Both the position numbers and the translations under genes were made by a program. Under the pieces are notes generated by a model. That model was not told the DNA's origin, made no database searches, and saw only the letters and a list, made by a program, of their open reading frames with translations. Shown here piece after piece: positions 43,937 through 53,581 of a stretch of DNA of 64,000 nt (position 1 is its first letter; each line of letters opens with the position of its first letter). The stretch is from Pseudomonas putida NBRC 14164 (lineage in GTDB: Bacteria; Pseudomonadota; Gammaproteobacteria; Pseudomonadales; Pseudomonadaceae), in NCBI RefSeq assembly GCF_000412675.1, contig NC_021505.1:1606501-1670500 (forward strand). The letters run 5' to 3'.

Positions 43937-44703
43937 TGAGCGGCCCGCTGCGTACGTTGTTGAACTCTTTATTGGGTGTGGCGCTGCTGCTGGCTGCGCC
44001 GCTCGCCCTGGCCGCCGACCCGTTGTCGATCCCGGCCATTACCCTGTCCAACGGGGCGGACGGGCAGCAGGAGTATTCGGTCAGCCTGCAGATTCTGCTG
44101 ATCATGACGGCGCTCAGCTTCATCCCGGCGTTCGTCATCCTGATGACCAGCTTTACCCGCATCATCATCGTGTTCTCGATCCTGCGCCAGGCCCTGGGCC
44201 TGCAGCAGACGCCGTCGAACCAGATTCTGACCGGCATGGCGCTGTTCCTGACCATGTTCATCATGGCACCGGTGTTCGACCGGGTGAACTCGGACGCCCT
44301 GCAGCCGTACCTCAAGGAGCAGATGACCGCCCAGCAGGCCATCGACAAGGCCCAGGTGCCGCTAAAGGACTTCATGCTGGCGCAAACCCGGCAAAGCGAC
44401 CTCGACCTGTTCATGCGCCTGTCCAAGCGCACCGACATTGCCGGCCCCGACCAGGTGCCGCTGACGATCCTGGTGCCGGCATTCGTCACCTCCGAGCTGA
44501 AAACCGCGTTCCAGATCGGTTTCATGATCTTCATCCCGTTCCTGATCATCGACATGGTGGTGGCGAGTGTGCTGATGGCCATGGGTATGATGATGCTGTC
44601 GCCGCTGATCATCTCACTGCCTTTCAAGATCATGCTGTTCGTGCTGGTGGATGGCTGGGCGCTGATCATGGGTACCTTGGCCAGCAGTTTCGGCGGCGTC
44701 TGA
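43936..44703 (+). CDS. fliP: Flagellar export gate protein FliP
   Basis: A 255-residue inner-membrane protein of the export gate. The cleavable signal peptide (about 1-25, [20 protein letters not shown]) and four transmembrane helices are clear. Family signatures are [27 protein letters not shown] and [25 protein letters not shown]. The ATG at 43936 overlaps the fliO stop. Confidence 0.97.
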   Translation: MSGPLRTLLNSLLGVALLLAAPLALAADPLSIPAITLSNGADGQQEYSVSLQILLIMTALSFIPAFVILMTSFTRIIIVFSILRQALGLQQTPSNQILTGMALFLTMFIMAPVFDRVNSDALQPYLKEQMTAQQAIDKAQVPLKDFMLAQTRQSDLDLFMRLSKRTDIAGPDQVPLTILVPAFVTSELKTAFQIGFMIFIPFLIIDMVVASVLMAMGMMMLSPLIISLPFKIMLFVLVDGWALIMGTLASSFGGV

Positions 44704-44724
44704 CGCCGTCAAGGAGAGCCGCCG

Positions 44725-44994
44725 ATGACACCTGAAGTAGCTGTCGACCTGTTCCGTGATGCCCTGTGGCTGACCACCCTGATGGTCGCTGTGCTGGTGG
44801 TACCGAGCCTGCTGGTGGGGCTGGTGGTTGCGATGTTCCAGGCTGCCACCCAGATCAACGAACAGACCCTGAGCTTTCTGCCGCGTCTGCTGGTGATGCT
44901 GATCACGCTGATCGTCGCCGGGCCATGGCTGGTGCAGAAGTTCATGGAGTACATCACCACCCTCTACACCAACATCCCGCAGCTGATCGGTTGA
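44725..44994 (+). CDS. fliQ: Flagellar export gate protein FliQ
   Basis: An 89-residue protein with two transmembrane helices (about 15-40 and 50-75). VVPSLLVGLVVAMFQAATQINEQTLSFLPRL is the family signature. It starts 21 bases after fliP, behind AAGGAGAG. Confidence 0.96.
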   Translation: MTPEVAVDLFRDALWLTTLMVAVLVVPSLLVGLVVAMFQAATQINEQTLSFLPRLLVMLITLIVAGPWLVQKFMEYITTLYTNIPQLIG

Positions 44995-45001
44995 CGCGGA
45001 T

Positions 45002-45778
45002 ATGCTGGAGCTGACCGACGCGCAGATCGGCACTTGGGTTGCCACCTTCATCCTGCCGTTGTTCAGGGTGACTGCGGTGCTGATGACCATGCCGATCCTT
45101 GGCACACGCATGCTGCCGGCGCGGGTGCGCCTGTACGTGGCGGTGGCCATTACCGTGGTGATCGTGCCGGCGCTGCCGCCGTTGCCTGAATTCGACCCGT
45201 TGAGCCTGCGCGGCCTGCTGCTGTGCGCCGAACAGATCATCGTTGGTGCGCTGTTCGGCCTGGCCTTGCAGTTGTTGTTCCAGGCTTTCGTGATCGCCGG
45301 GCAGGTCGTCGCGGTGCAGATGGGCATGGCCTTCGCCTCGATGGTCGATCCCGCCAACGGCGTTAACGTCACGGTCATCAGCCAGTTCATGACCATGCTG
45401 GTGAGCGTGCTGTTCCTGTTGATGAACGGCCACCTGGTGGTGTTCGAGGTGCTGACCGAAAGTTTTACCACCTTGCCGGTGGGCAATGCGCTGGTGGTCA
45501 ACCAGTTCTGGGAGCTGGCCGGGCGGCTGGGTTGGGTATTTTCTGCCGGCCTGTTGCTGATCCTGCCGGTGATCGCTGCGTTGCTGGTGGTGAACATTGC
45601 CTTCGGCGTGATGACCCGCGCCGCGCCGCAGTTGAACATCTTCTCCATTGGCTTTCCGCTGACCCTGGTCATGGGCATGTTCATTTTCTGGGTCGGCCTG
45701 GCCGATGTGCTGTCCCACTACCAGGCATTGGCCAGCGAAGCGCTGCAATGGCTGCGTGAACTGGCGAGGGCGCGCTGA
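45002..45778 (+). CDS. fliR: Flagellar export gate protein FliR
   Basis: A 258-residue membrane protein with about six hydrophobic helices; it forms the gate with FliP and FliQ. Landmarks: FILPLFRVTAVLMTMPILGTRMLPARVRLYVAVAI, QMGMAFASMVDPANGVNVTVISQF and a C-terminal RAAPQLNIFSIGFPLTLVMG. It lies 7 bases after fliQ and 2 bases before flhB. Confidence 0.96.
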   Translation: MLELTDAQIGTWVATFILPLFRVTAVLMTMPILGTRMLPARVRLYVAVAITVVIVPALPPLPEFDPLSLRGLLLCAEQIIVGALFGLALQLLFQAFVIAGQVVAVQMGMAFASMVDPANGVNVTVISQFMTMLVSVLFLLMNGHLVVFEVLTESFTTLPVGNALVVNQFWELAGRLGWVFSAGLLLILPVIAALLVVNIAFGVMTRAAPQLNIFSIGFPLTLVMGMFIFWVGLADVLSHYQALASEALQWLRELARAR

Positions 45779-45780
45779 GC

Positions 45781-46923
45781 ATGGCAGAAAGCGAGAGCGG
45801 TCAGGACAAGACAGAAGACCCCACCGACAAGCGCAAGCGCGATGCCCGCGAGAAAGGCGAGATCGCCCGCTCCAAGGAGCTGAACACGGTGGCGGTGACC
45901 CTGGCTGGCGCGGGTGGCCTGCTGGCATTCGGCGGTCATATGGCCGAGACGTTGCTGAGCATCATGCGCATCAACTTCAGCCTGACCCGCGACATCATTG
46001 TCGACGAGCGAGCCATGGGCGCCTTCCTGCTGGCCTCGGGCAAGATGGCAATATGGGCGGTGCAGCCGGTGCTGATCCTGCTGTTCGTGATTTCCTTCGT
46101 GGCACCAATTGCCCTCAGTGGTTTCCTGTTCTCTGGCAGCCTGCTGCAGCCAAAATTCAGCCGCATGAACCCACTGGCAGGGCTCAAGCGCATGTTCTCC
46201 ATGCATGGCCTGACCGAGCTGCTCAAGGCGCTGGCCAAGTTTTTCGTGATCCTGGCGGTGGCGGTGGTGGTGCTGATCAACGACCGCCAGGCATTGCTGT
46301 CGATTGCCAACGAACCGCTGGAGCAGGCGATCATTCACAGCCTGCAGGTGGTGGGCTGGAGTGCGCTGTGGATGTCGGCCGGGTTGCTGCTGATCGCGGC
46401 GGCGGATGTGCCCATCCAGCTGTACCAGACGCACAAGAAAATGAAGATGACCAAGCAGGAAGTGCGCGACGAGTACAAGGACAGCGAGGGCAAGCCCGAG
46501 GTCAAGCAGCGCATTCGCCAGCTGCAGCGCGAGATGTCGCAGCGGCGCATGATGGCAGCGGTGCCGCAGGCCGATGTGATCATCACCAACCCGACGCACT
46601 ATGCGGTGGCCCTGCAGTACGACCCGGAGAAGGGCGGGGCGGCGCCGTTGCTGCTGGCCAAGGGTACCGACTTCATGGCCTTGAAGATTCGGGAGATTGG
46701 CGTTGAGCACAAGATCCAGATCCTCGAATCGCCGGCGCTGGCGCGGGCGATCTACTACTCCACCGAGCCAGAGCAGGAGATCCCCGCCGGCTTGTACCTG
46801 GCCGTGGCGCAGGTGCTGGCCTATGTGTTCCAGATCCGTCAGTACCGCGCTGGCAGGGGCAAGCGGCCAGAGCCGTTGAAAGAAGACCTGCCGATCCCAC
46901 CGGACCTGCGTCGCGACAGTTGA
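45781..46923 (+). CDS. flhB: Flagellar export switch protein FlhB
   Basis: A 380-residue protein with an N-terminal basic segment (EDKTEDPTDKRKRDAREKGEIARSKEL), four transmembrane helices and a cytoplasmic domain with the autocleavage site NPTH (Asn270-Pro271). FlhB controls the change from hook to filament export together with FliK. The sequence LKMTKQEVRDEYKDSEGKPEVKQRIRQ lies just before the cleaved domain. A REP-like inverted repeat and a sigma-54 site separate it from flhA. Confidence 0.96.
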   Translation: MAESESGQDKTEDPTDKRKRDAREKGEIARSKELNTVAVTLAGAGGLLAFGGHMAETLLSIMRINFSLTRDIIVDERAMGAFLLASGKMAIWAVQPVLILLFVISFVAPIALSGFLFSGSLLQPKFSRMNPLAGLKRMFSMHGLTELLKALAKFFVILAVAVVVLINDRQALLSIANEPLEQAIIHSLQVVGWSALWMSAGLLLIAAADVPIQLYQTHKKMKMTKQEVRDEYKDSEGKPEVKQRIRQLQREMSQRRMMAAVPQADVIITNPTHYAVALQYDPEKGGAAPLLLAKGTDFMALKIREIGVEHKIQILESPALARAIYYSTEPEQEIPAGLYLAVAQVLAYVFQIRQYRAGRGKRPEPLKEDLPIPPDLRRDS

Positions 46924-46955
46924 CCTCTTGTTATCCTTGAAGGCGGCGCGGTGCC

Positions 46956-47047
46956 TGTAGGAGCAGCCTTGCGCTGCGAAGAGGCCGGTAAGGCTGAAGT
47001 TGATCTTCGCTTGCAATGGCCTCTTCGCAGCACAAGGCTGCTCCTGC
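46956..47047. repeat. Inverted repeat between flhB and flhA
   Basis: Arms TGTAGGAGCAGCCTTGCGCT (46956 onward) and AGCACAAGGCTGCTCCTGCA (ending 47047) with an inner CTTCGCAG/CTGCGAAG pair; one mismatch. This is a third REP-like sequence type in the window, 'GGAGCAGCCTTG', distinct from both others. Confidence 0.82.
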
Positions 47048-47075
47048 AAAAACAGCATCCTCTCCCGAGCAAAGT

Positions 47076-47091
47076 TGGAAGGCTTCTTGCA
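47076..47091 (+). promoter_or_regulatory. Candidate sigma-54 promoter of flhA
   Basis: TGGAAGGCTTCTTGCA: TGG and a perfect TTGCA with the proper 12-base offset, 55 bases before the flhA start. The -24 element has two mismatches. It would drive flhA-flhF-fleN-fliA, as reported for pseudomonads. Confidence 0.7.
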
Positions 47092-47146
47092 AAGCCACGC
47101 CCAGGCGCCCCCTGGGCGTCAAAGTTTTGCATCAAGAGGACTCGCG

Positions 47147-49276
47147 GTGGATCGCACTCAGTTAATCAGCAACGCCCGCAACAACCTGGCCGGTCTCGGC
47201 CGGGGCAACCTGGGCGTGCCGCTGCTGCTGCTGGTGATGTTGGCAATGATGATGTTGCCGATACCACCGTTCCTGCTCGACGTGTTCTTCACCTTCAACA
47301 TCGCCCTGTCGATCGTGGTGCTGCTGGTGTGCGTGTACGCCTTGCGCCCGCTGGACTTCGCCGCATTTCCCACCATCCTGCTGGTGGCCACGCTGCTGCG
47401 CCTGGCCCTGAACGTGGCGTCCACCCGCGTGGTCATGCTGCATGGCCAGGAGGGCCACGGCGCTGCCGGTAAGGTGATCCAGGCCTTCGGCGAGGTGGTG
47501 ATCGGCGGCAACTACGTGGTCGGTGCGGTGGTGTTCGCCATCCTCATGATCATCAACTTCGTGGTAGTGACCAAGGGCGCCGGGCGTATCTCCGAAGTGA
47601 GCGCGCGCTTCACCCTCGATGCCATGCCCGGCAAGCAGATGGCCATCGATGCCGACCTCAACGCCGGCTTGATCGACCAGGCCCAGGCCAAGCACCGCCG
47701 TGCCGAAGTGGCGCAAGAGGCGGAGTTCTACGGCTCGATGGACGGTGCCAGCAAGTTTGTCCGCGGTGATGCCATCGCCGGCCTGCTGATCCTGTTCATC
47801 AACCTGATCGGCGGCATGCTGATCGGCATGTTGCAGCACGGCATGAGCTTTGGCGATGCCGGCAAGGTATACGCCCTGCTGACCATCGGTGACGGTTTGG
47901 TGGCGCAATTGCCATCACTGCTGCTGTCCACCGCCGCCGCGATCATGGTCACCCGCGCCTCGGGCTCCGAGGACATGGGCAAGCTGATCAACCGGCAGAT
48001 GTTCGATTCGCCCAAGGCCCTGGCGGTGTCCGGCGGGCTGATGATCGTCATGGGGCTGGTGCCGGGCATGCCGCATGTGGCCTTCCTCAGCCTTGGCCTG
48101 CTGGCCTGCGGCGGCGCCTACCTGGTGTGGAAGAAGCAGAACAAGGTGAAGCTGGAGGCGCTACAAGAGGCGCAGCGCCAGCAAGACCTGTTGCCCTCGC
48201 CGCAGCGCGCGCTTGATACCAAGGAGCTGGGCTGGGACGACGTGACGCCCATCGACATGATCGGCCTGGAAGTCGGTTACCGGCTGATCCCGCTGGTCGA
48301 CCGCAACCAGGGCGGCCAGTTGCTGGCGCGGATCAAGGGTGTGCGCAAGAAGCTGTCCCAGGACCTGGGTTTCCTCATGCCCACCGTGCACATTCGTGAC
48401 AACCTCGACCTGCAGCCCAGCGCCTATCGCCTGACACTGATGGGGGTGATCCTGGCCGAAGCGGAGATTTACCCGGACCGGGAGCTGGCGATCAACCCCG
48501 GGCAAGTGTTCGGCACCCTGAACGGCATTGCCGCGCGTGACCCGGCGTTTGGCCTGGAGGCGGTGTGGATCGACGTCGGCCAGCGTTCCCAGGCGCAGTC
48601 GCTGGGCTACACCGTGGTCGACGCAAGCACCGTGGTGGCCACCCACCTCAACCAGATCCTGCAGAAGCACTGCCATGAGCTGATTGGCCACGAAGAGGTT
48701 CAGCAACTGCTGCAGGTGCTGTCCAAGGCATCGCCTAAACTTGCAGAAGAGCTGGTGCCGGGTGTCATTTCCTTGTCGGGCCTGCTCAAGGTGCTGCAAG
48801 CGCTGTTGTCGGAACAGGTGCCGGTGCGCGATATTCGCAGTATTGCCGAAGCCATCGCCAACAACGCTGGCAAGAGTCAAGATACCGCCGCGCTGGTGGC
48901 GGTGGTGCGCGTCGGATTGTGTCGCGCCATCGTGCAAAGCATTGTCGGCGTTGAGTCGGAGCTGCCAGTGATTACCCTGGAGCCAAGGTTGGAACAGATT
49001 TTGCTCAATAGTCTGCAAAGGGCCGGGCAGGGTCAGGAAGATGGTGTTCTTCTGGAGCCGAGCATGGCCGAGAAGCTGCAACGTTCGCTGATCGAAGCGG
49101 CCCAGCGCCAGGAAATGCAGGGCCAGCCGGCCATCCTGCTGGTCGCCGGCCCGATCCGCGCCATGCTGTCGCGTTTCGGTCGCCTGGCTGTACCGAATTT
49201 GCATGTTCTGGCGTATCAGGAAATACCGGACAACAAGCAAGTCACCATCGTTGCCACCGTGGGCCCTAACGGCTGA
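47147..49276 (+). CDS. flhA: Flagellar export gate protein FlhA
   Basis: 709 residues with eight transmembrane helices in the first 330 residues and a large cytoplasmic domain that forms the nonameric docking ring. Landmarks: the FHIPEP-type stretch RVSTRVVMLHGQEG-like region (LALNVASTRVVMLHG), GRISEVSARFTLDAMPGKQMAIDADLNAG and, in the C-terminal domain, RIKGVRKKLSQDLGFLMPTVHIRDN. GTG start at 47147 with AAGAGGA upstream; an open frame continues to 47000 but would span the promoter and repeat. Confidence 0.96.
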   Translation: MDRTQLISNARNNLAGLGRGNLGVPLLLLVMLAMMMLPIPPFLLDVFFTFNIALSIVVLLVCVYALRPLDFAAFPTILLVATLLRLALNVASTRVVMLHGQEGHGAAGKVIQAFGEVVIGGNYVVGAVVFAILMIINFVVVTKGAGRISEVSARFTLDAMPGKQMAIDADLNAGLIDQAQAKHRRAEVAQEAEFYGSMDGASKFVRGDAIAGLLILFINLIGGMLIGMLQHGMSFGDAGKVYALLTIGDGLVAQLPSLLLSTAAAIMVTRASGSEDMGKLINRQMFDSPKALAVSGGLMIVMGLVPGMPHVAFLSLGLLACGGAYLVWKKQNKVKLEALQEAQRQQDLLPSPQRALDTKELGWDDVTPIDMIGLEVGYRLIPLVDRNQGGQLLARIKGVRKKLSQDLGFLMPTVHIRDNLDLQPSAYRLTLMGVILAEAEIYPDRELAINPGQVFGTLNGIAARDPAFGLEAVWIDVGQRSQAQSLGYTVVDASTVVATHLNQILQKHCHELIGHEEVQQLLQVLSKASPKLAEELVPGVISLSGLLKVLQALLSEQVPVRDIRSIAEAIANNAGKSQDTAALVAVVRVGLCRAIVQSIVGVESELPVITLEPRLEQILLNSLQRAGQGQEDGVLLEPSMAEKLQRSLIEAAQRQEMQGQPAILLVAGPIRAMLSRFGRLAVPNLHVLAYQEIPDNKQVTIVATVGPNG

Positions 49277-49287
49277 GGTAGTGGATA

Positions 49288-50601
49288 ATGCAAGTTAAGC
49301 GATTTTTCGCCGCCGATATGCGTCAGGCCATGAAACTGGTCCGTGACGAGCTGGGCGCCGATGCCGCGATCATTGGCAACCGCCGCATTGCCGGTGGTGT
49401 CGAACTGACGGCCGCGCTGGACTACAAGCTGTCCGCCCTGGCTCCGCGCGTGCCCAACGCCGAGCTGGAAGAAGAGCTGCGTAAGACCCATACGCGCATC
49501 GCCACTGCCCAGGCCGAGCTGGACCACCGCCAGGACAGCAGCGACAACAACCGCCAATTGTTTGCCGGGCAGTCGCTGACGGCCGCCGAGCCGTTGATCG
49601 AGCCGCATGTCGATGCCCCTGAGGCTGCCGCTGCCCCTGCCCCTGCTGCGGCGCCGGTCGACCCGCGCCTGTTCGATGCCATGCGCTCCGAGCTGTCGGG
49701 CCTGCGCGAGCTGCTGGAAGTGCAGCTCGGTTCGCTGGCCTGGAGCCAGCTGCAGGGCAGCAAGCCACAGCAGGCCAACCTCTGGCGCCGGCTGCAGCGC
49801 ATCGGCCTGTCCGGGCCTATCGCCCGTGAGTTGCTCGACCTCACCGCCGAGATCGAAGAGCCACGCCAGGCTTGGCGCATGCTGCTGGCGCACCTGGCGC
49901 GGATGATCGACATTCCTGAAATCGAGCCGATCGAAGAGGGTGGGGTGATTGCCATGGTCGGCCCGGCCGGCATGGGCAAGACCACCACCCTGGCCAAGCT
50001 GGCTGCCCGCTACGTGCTCAAGTACGGCGCGCAGAACCTGGCGCTGGTGAGCATGGACAGTTTTCGTATCGGCGCCCAGGAGCAGCTCAAGACCCTGGGC
50101 CGCATCCTCAACGTGCCAGTGACCTACGTCGACCCGGGCCAGTCGCTGGCTGCGGCACTGGAGCCACTGCTGCGCAAACGCGTCGTGCTGATCGATACCG
50201 CCGGCCTGCAGGCCAGCGACCCGGCACTGCGCATGCAGCTGGAAACCTTGGCCGGGCGTGGCATTGCCGCGAAGAATTACCTGGTGCTGGCTACCACCAG
50301 CCAGAAGCAAGTGCTGACCGCCGCCTACCACAGCTACAAGCGCTGTGGCCTGGCCGGTTGCATCCTGACCAAACTGGATGAAACGGCAAGCCTTGGCGAT
50401 GTGCTGAGCCTTGCCATCAGTCATGAACTGCCCGTGGCCTACCTCACCGATGGCCCCCGCATTCCTGACGACCTGCATCTGCCGCGTGGCCACCAATTGG
50501 TGTCCCGTGCGGTCAATGTGCAGCAGCAGGACGAGCCCAGCGAGGAGGCCATGGCCGACATGTTCGCTGATCTCTATCACAACCCCCGGCGAGCGGGTTG
50601 A
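49288..50601 (+). CDS. flhF: Flagellar polar localisation GTPase FlhF
   Basis: A 437-residue SRP-type GTPase that sets the polar site of the flagellum. N-terminal B domain (MQVKRFFAADMRQAMKLVRDELGADAAIIGNR), Ala/Pro-rich linker (about 100-135), N domain, and G domain with P-loop VGPAGMGKTTTLAKLAARY, SMDSFRIGAQEQLKT, VLIDTAGLQ and LTKLDETASLGDVL. It is followed by fleN after 93 bases in which I see no promoter. Confidence 0.96.
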   Translation: MQVKRFFAADMRQAMKLVRDELGADAAIIGNRRIAGGVELTAALDYKLSALAPRVPNAELEEELRKTHTRIATAQAELDHRQDSSDNNRQLFAGQSLTAAEPLIEPHVDAPEAAAAPAPAAAPVDPRLFDAMRSELSGLRELLEVQLGSLAWSQLQGSKPQQANLWRRLQRIGLSGPIARELLDLTAEIEEPRQAWRMLLAHLARMIDIPEIEPIEEGGVIAMVGPAGMGKTTTLAKLAARYVLKYGAQNLALVSMDSFRIGAQEQLKTLGRILNVPVTYVDPGQSLAAALEPLLRKRVVLIDTAGLQASDPALRMQLETLAGRGIAAKNYLVLATTSQKQVLTAAYHSYKRCGLAGCILTKLDETASLGDVLSLAISHELPVAYLTDGPRIPDDLHLPRGHQLVSRAVNVQQQDEPSEEAMADMFADLYHNPRRAG

Positions 50602-50694
50602 CCATGAAGCGTGTGCAAAGTAGCTATGCCAAGGGGTACGCAGAATTGCCCCACGTGTGGCCTGAGTCCCAGCGAGACAAGGTAAAGAACAGAC

Positions 50695-51528
50695 ATGGGT
50701 AGCATGCATCCCGTACAGGTGATCGCCGTGACCGGTGGCAAAGGTGGCGTCGGCAAGACTAACGTTTCAGTGAACTTGTCCCTGGCGCTGGCCGAGCTTG
50801 GCCGCAGGGTCATGCTGCTGGACGCCGACCTGGGCCTGGCCAACGTCGACGTGTTGCTGGGCCTTACCCCCAAACGTACCCTGGCCGATGTCATCGAGGG
50901 GCGCTGCGAGCTGCGTGACGTGATGCTGCAGGGCCCTGGCGGTGTGCGCATCGTACCGGCGGCCTCGGGCACCCAGAGCATGGTGCACCTGGCCCCGGCC
51001 CAGCATGCCGGGCTGATCCAGGCGTTCAGCGAAATCGGCGACAACCTCGACGTGCTGGTGATCGACACTGCGGCGGGGATTGGCGAGTCAGTGGTCAGCT
51101 TCGTTCGCGCCGCCCAGGAAGTGCTGCTGGTGGTCTGTGACGAGCCCACCTCGATCACCGATGCCTACGCCCTGATCAAACTGCTCAACCGCGACTACGG
51201 GATGAATCGTTTCCGTGTGCTGGCCAACATGGCGCAGAGCCCGCAGGAAGGGCGCAACCTGTTCGCCAAGCTGACCAAGGTCACCGACCGCTTCCTCGAC
51301 GTTGCCCTGCAGTACGTGGGCGCCGTGCCGTACGACGAGTGTGTGCGCAAGGCAGTGCAGAAGCAGCGCGCCGTCTACGAAGCCTTCCCACGCTCCAAGT
51401 GCGCGCTGGCTTTCAAGGCGATCGCCCAGAAGTTCGACAGCTGGCCGCTGCCGGCCAATCCGCGCGGCCATCTGGAGTTCTTTGTCGAGCGTCTGGTGCA
51501 ACCCACCAGCGCGGGACCCGTGCTATGA
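50695..51528 (+). CDS. fleN: Flagellar number regulator FleN (FlhG)
   Basis: A 277-residue MinD/ParA-type ATPase that limits flagellar number by binding FleQ. The deviant Walker A is TGGKGGVGKTNVSVNL; switch I DADLGLANVDVLLGL and Walker B DVLVIDTAAG are intact. The C-terminal amphipathic helix (HLEFFVERLVQ) is expected to touch the membrane. Its stop overlaps the fliA start (ATGA). Confidence 0.96.
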   Translation: MGSMHPVQVIAVTGGKGGVGKTNVSVNLSLALAELGRRVMLLDADLGLANVDVLLGLTPKRTLADVIEGRCELRDVMLQGPGGVRIVPAASGTQSMVHLAPAQHAGLIQAFSEIGDNLDVLVIDTAAGIGESVVSFVRAAQEVLLVVCDEPTSITDAYALIKLLNRDYGMNRFRVLANMAQSPQEGRNLFAKLTKVTDRFLDVALQYVGAVPYDECVRKAVQKQRAVYEAFPRSKCALAFKAIAQKFDSWPLPANPRGHLEFFVERLVQPTSAGPVL

Positions 51529-52265
51529 ACGCCAGCGGCTTCAAGATGTACAGCCGGGCGGCGAAAGACGCCCAGTACGAGCTGATCGAACGCTACGCCC
51601 CGCTGGTGAAGCGCATTGCCTACCACCTGTTGGCGCGTTTACCGGCCAACGTGCAGGTCGAGGACCTGATCCAGGCCGGCATGATCGGCCTGCTTGAAGT
51701 GTCCAGCAAATATGACGCCAGCAAAGGCGCCAGCTTTGAAACCTATGCCGGCATCCGCATCCGCGGGGCCATGCTGGACGAGGTGCGCAAGGGCGACTGG
51801 GCACCGCGTTCGGTGCACCGCAACACCCGCATGGTAAGTGACGCGATGCGTGCCGTTGAAGCCAGAACAGGCCGGGACGCTAAAGATCATGAAGTTGCTG
51901 CCGAACTCCAATTGAGTCTCGATGATTACTACGGGATCTTGAACGATACCTTGGGCAGCCGTCTGTTCAGCTTTGACGACCTGTTGCAGGACGGCGAGCA
52001 CGAAGGGCTGCATGAGGATGGCGCCAGTGGCCATGTCGAACCTGCGCGTGGCCTGGAGGACGAACGCTTCCAGGCTGCCCTGACCGAGGCCATTGCCAAC
52101 CTGCCGGAGCGTGAGCGCCTGGTGCTGGCGCTGTACTACGACGAAGAGCTGAACCTCAAGGAAATCGGCGAGGTGCTTGGGGTCAGCGAGTCGCGGGTCA
52201 GCCAGTTGCACAGCCAGTGCGCCGCGCGCCTGCGTAGCCGCCTGGGGGAATGGCGGGCACGTTGA
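51525..52265 (+). CDS. fliA: Flagellar sigma factor FliA (sigma-28)
   Basis: A 246-residue sigma-28 factor. Region 2 has YAPLVKRIAYHLLARLPANVQVEDLIQAGMIGLLEVSSKYDASKGASFETYAGIRIRGAMLDEVRKGDWAPRSV; region 3 RNTRMVSDAMRAVEARTGR; region 4 ends LKEIGEVLGVSESRVSQLHSQCAARLRSRL. It transcribes late genes, including fliC and probably fliS here, and is held by FlgM (not in the window). The start at 51525 overlaps the fleN stop. Confidence 0.97.
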   Translation: MNASGFKMYSRAAKDAQYELIERYAPLVKRIAYHLLARLPANVQVEDLIQAGMIGLLEVSSKYDASKGASFETYAGIRIRGAMLDEVRKGDWAPRSVHRNTRMVSDAMRAVEARTGRDAKDHEVAAELQLSLDDYYGILNDTLGSRLFSFDDLLQDGEHEGLHEDGASGHVEPARGLEDERFQAALTEAIANLPERERLVLALYYDEELNLKEIGEVLGVSESRVSQLHSQCAARLRSRLGEWRAR

Positions 52266-52373
52266 GCCCGGTGTCGTTGCAGTCGTTTTCCACGTGCGTT
52301 ATCCACGTTGTACCGAATTGAATGAGTGCGTGCCCGGTAGACCGGGCGCGTTTGAGACTGCTTGGAGGTCTAA

Positions 52374-52760
52374 TTGGACAAGAACATGAAAATCCTCATC
52401 GTTGACGACTTTTCGACGATGCGGCGGATCATCAAGAACCTGTTGCGTGACCTGGGCTTCACCAACACCGAAGAAGCCGACGATGGCACCACGGCGCTGC
52501 CGATGCTGGAAAACGGCCACTACGACTTCCTGGTGACCGACTGGAACATGCCCGGCATGTCCGGCATCGACCTGCTGCGTAAAGTGCGTGCCAGTGAAAA
52601 GCTGAAAACCATGCCGGTACTGATGGTGACTGCCGAGGCCAAGCGCGACCAGATCATCGAAGCGGCCCAGGCCGGCGTCAATGGCTATGTGGTCAAGCCG
52701 TTCACCGCTCAGGTGCTCAAAGAAAAGATCGAGAAGATCTTCGAACGCGTCAACGGCTGA
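52374..52760 (+). CDS. cheY: Chemotaxis response regulator CheY
   Basis: A 128-residue single receiver domain: [20 protein letters not shown] with the DD pair, the phospho-Asp in [15 protein letters not shown], Thr in MVTAEAK and Lys in VVKPFTAQ. Phospho-CheY binds FliM to reverse the motor. The ribosome site GGAGG at 52363-52367 fits a TTG at 52374 ([12 protein letters not shown]); the ATG at 52386 would be too far away unless that site is not used. The 108-base gap before it contains a CCCGGTAGACCGGG palindrome. Confidence 0.95.
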   Translation: MDKNMKILIVDDFSTMRRIIKNLLRDLGFTNTEEADDGTTALPMLENGHYDFLVTDWNMPGMSGIDLLRKVRASEKLKTMPVLMVTAEAKRDQIIEAAQAGVNGYVVKPFTAQVLKEKIEKIFERVNG

Positions 52761-52780
52761 GTCACGTCAGGGGGCGCGCC

Positions 52781-53569
52781 ATGGATTCATCACAAACGTC
52801 TTTGGGGGAGTTCGAATCGACCCTGAAGAAACATGCCCAAGAGTTGGTCGAAAGCCTGGAACGGGGCCGTTTTGGCGAGGCGGTACAGCTGATTCACGAG
52901 CTGAACCAGACCCGCGATCGCGGCCTGTACCAGGAAGTCGGCAAGCTGACCCGCGAGTTGCACAGCGCTATCGTCAGCTTCCAGATCGACCCGACCATCC
53001 CGCAGGCCGAGGAGGTGTCGCAGATTACCGACGCTACCGAGCGCCTGTCGTACGTGGTCAAGCTGACCGAGGGCGCGGCCAACCGCACCATGGACCTGGT
53101 CGAGGCAAGCACCCCGGTGCTCAACGACCTGGCCAGCGAAGCCAAGGCGCTGAGCACCGACTGGCAGCGCTTCATGCGCCGCGAAGTGGCTGCGCCGGAG
53201 TTCCGTGACCTGGTCAAGCGCGTCGACAGTTTCCTGACGCACAGCGCTGAAGGTAACCGCAAGGTTGCCGGGCATCTCAATGACATTCTGCTGGCTCAGG
53301 ACTATCAGGACCTGACCGGCCAGGTGATCAAGCGCGTCACCAGCCTGGTGACCGAGGTGGAAAGCAACCTGCTCAAACTGGTGCTGATGGCCAGCCAGGT
53401 CGACCGTTTTGCCGGTATCCAGCATGACCACGATCAACTGCGCGCAGAAAAAGATGCAGAAAAACATCCGACTCGGGGTGAAGGTCCGCAGATTCATGCC
53501 GATAAGCGTGAAGACGTTGTGTCCGGTCAGGACGATGTCGATGATTTGCTGTCCAGCCTGGGTTTTTAA
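52781..53569 (+). CDS. cheZ: CheY-P phosphatase CheZ
   Basis: A 262-residue helical protein. The catalytic region carries DILLAQDYQDLTGQVIKRVTSLV, the CheZ signature with the Gln that activates water. The last residues, DVDDLLSSLGF, are the C-terminal CheY-binding peptide. It removes phosphate from CheY. It sits 20 bases after cheY and is followed by cheA after 12 bases with AAGGAG. Confidence 0.95.
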   Translation: MDSSQTSLGEFESTLKKHAQELVESLERGRFGEAVQLIHELNQTRDRGLYQEVGKLTRELHSAIVSFQIDPTIPQAEEVSQITDATERLSYVVKLTEGAANRTMDLVEASTPVLNDLASEAKALSTDWQRFMRREVAAPEFRDLVKRVDSFLTHSAEGNRKVAGHLNDILLAQDYQDLTGQVIKRVTSLVTEVESNLLKLVLMASQVDRFAGIQHDHDQLRAEKDAEKHPTRGEGPQIHADKREDVVSGQDDVDDLLSSLGF

Positions 53570-53581
53570 GGAGCACGTTTG

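Noticed and set aside
47000..47146. N-terminal extension of flhA upstream of the GTG.
   Set aside because: It would translate through a REP-like inverted repeat and the sigma-54 promoter; homology begins at MDRTQLISN.
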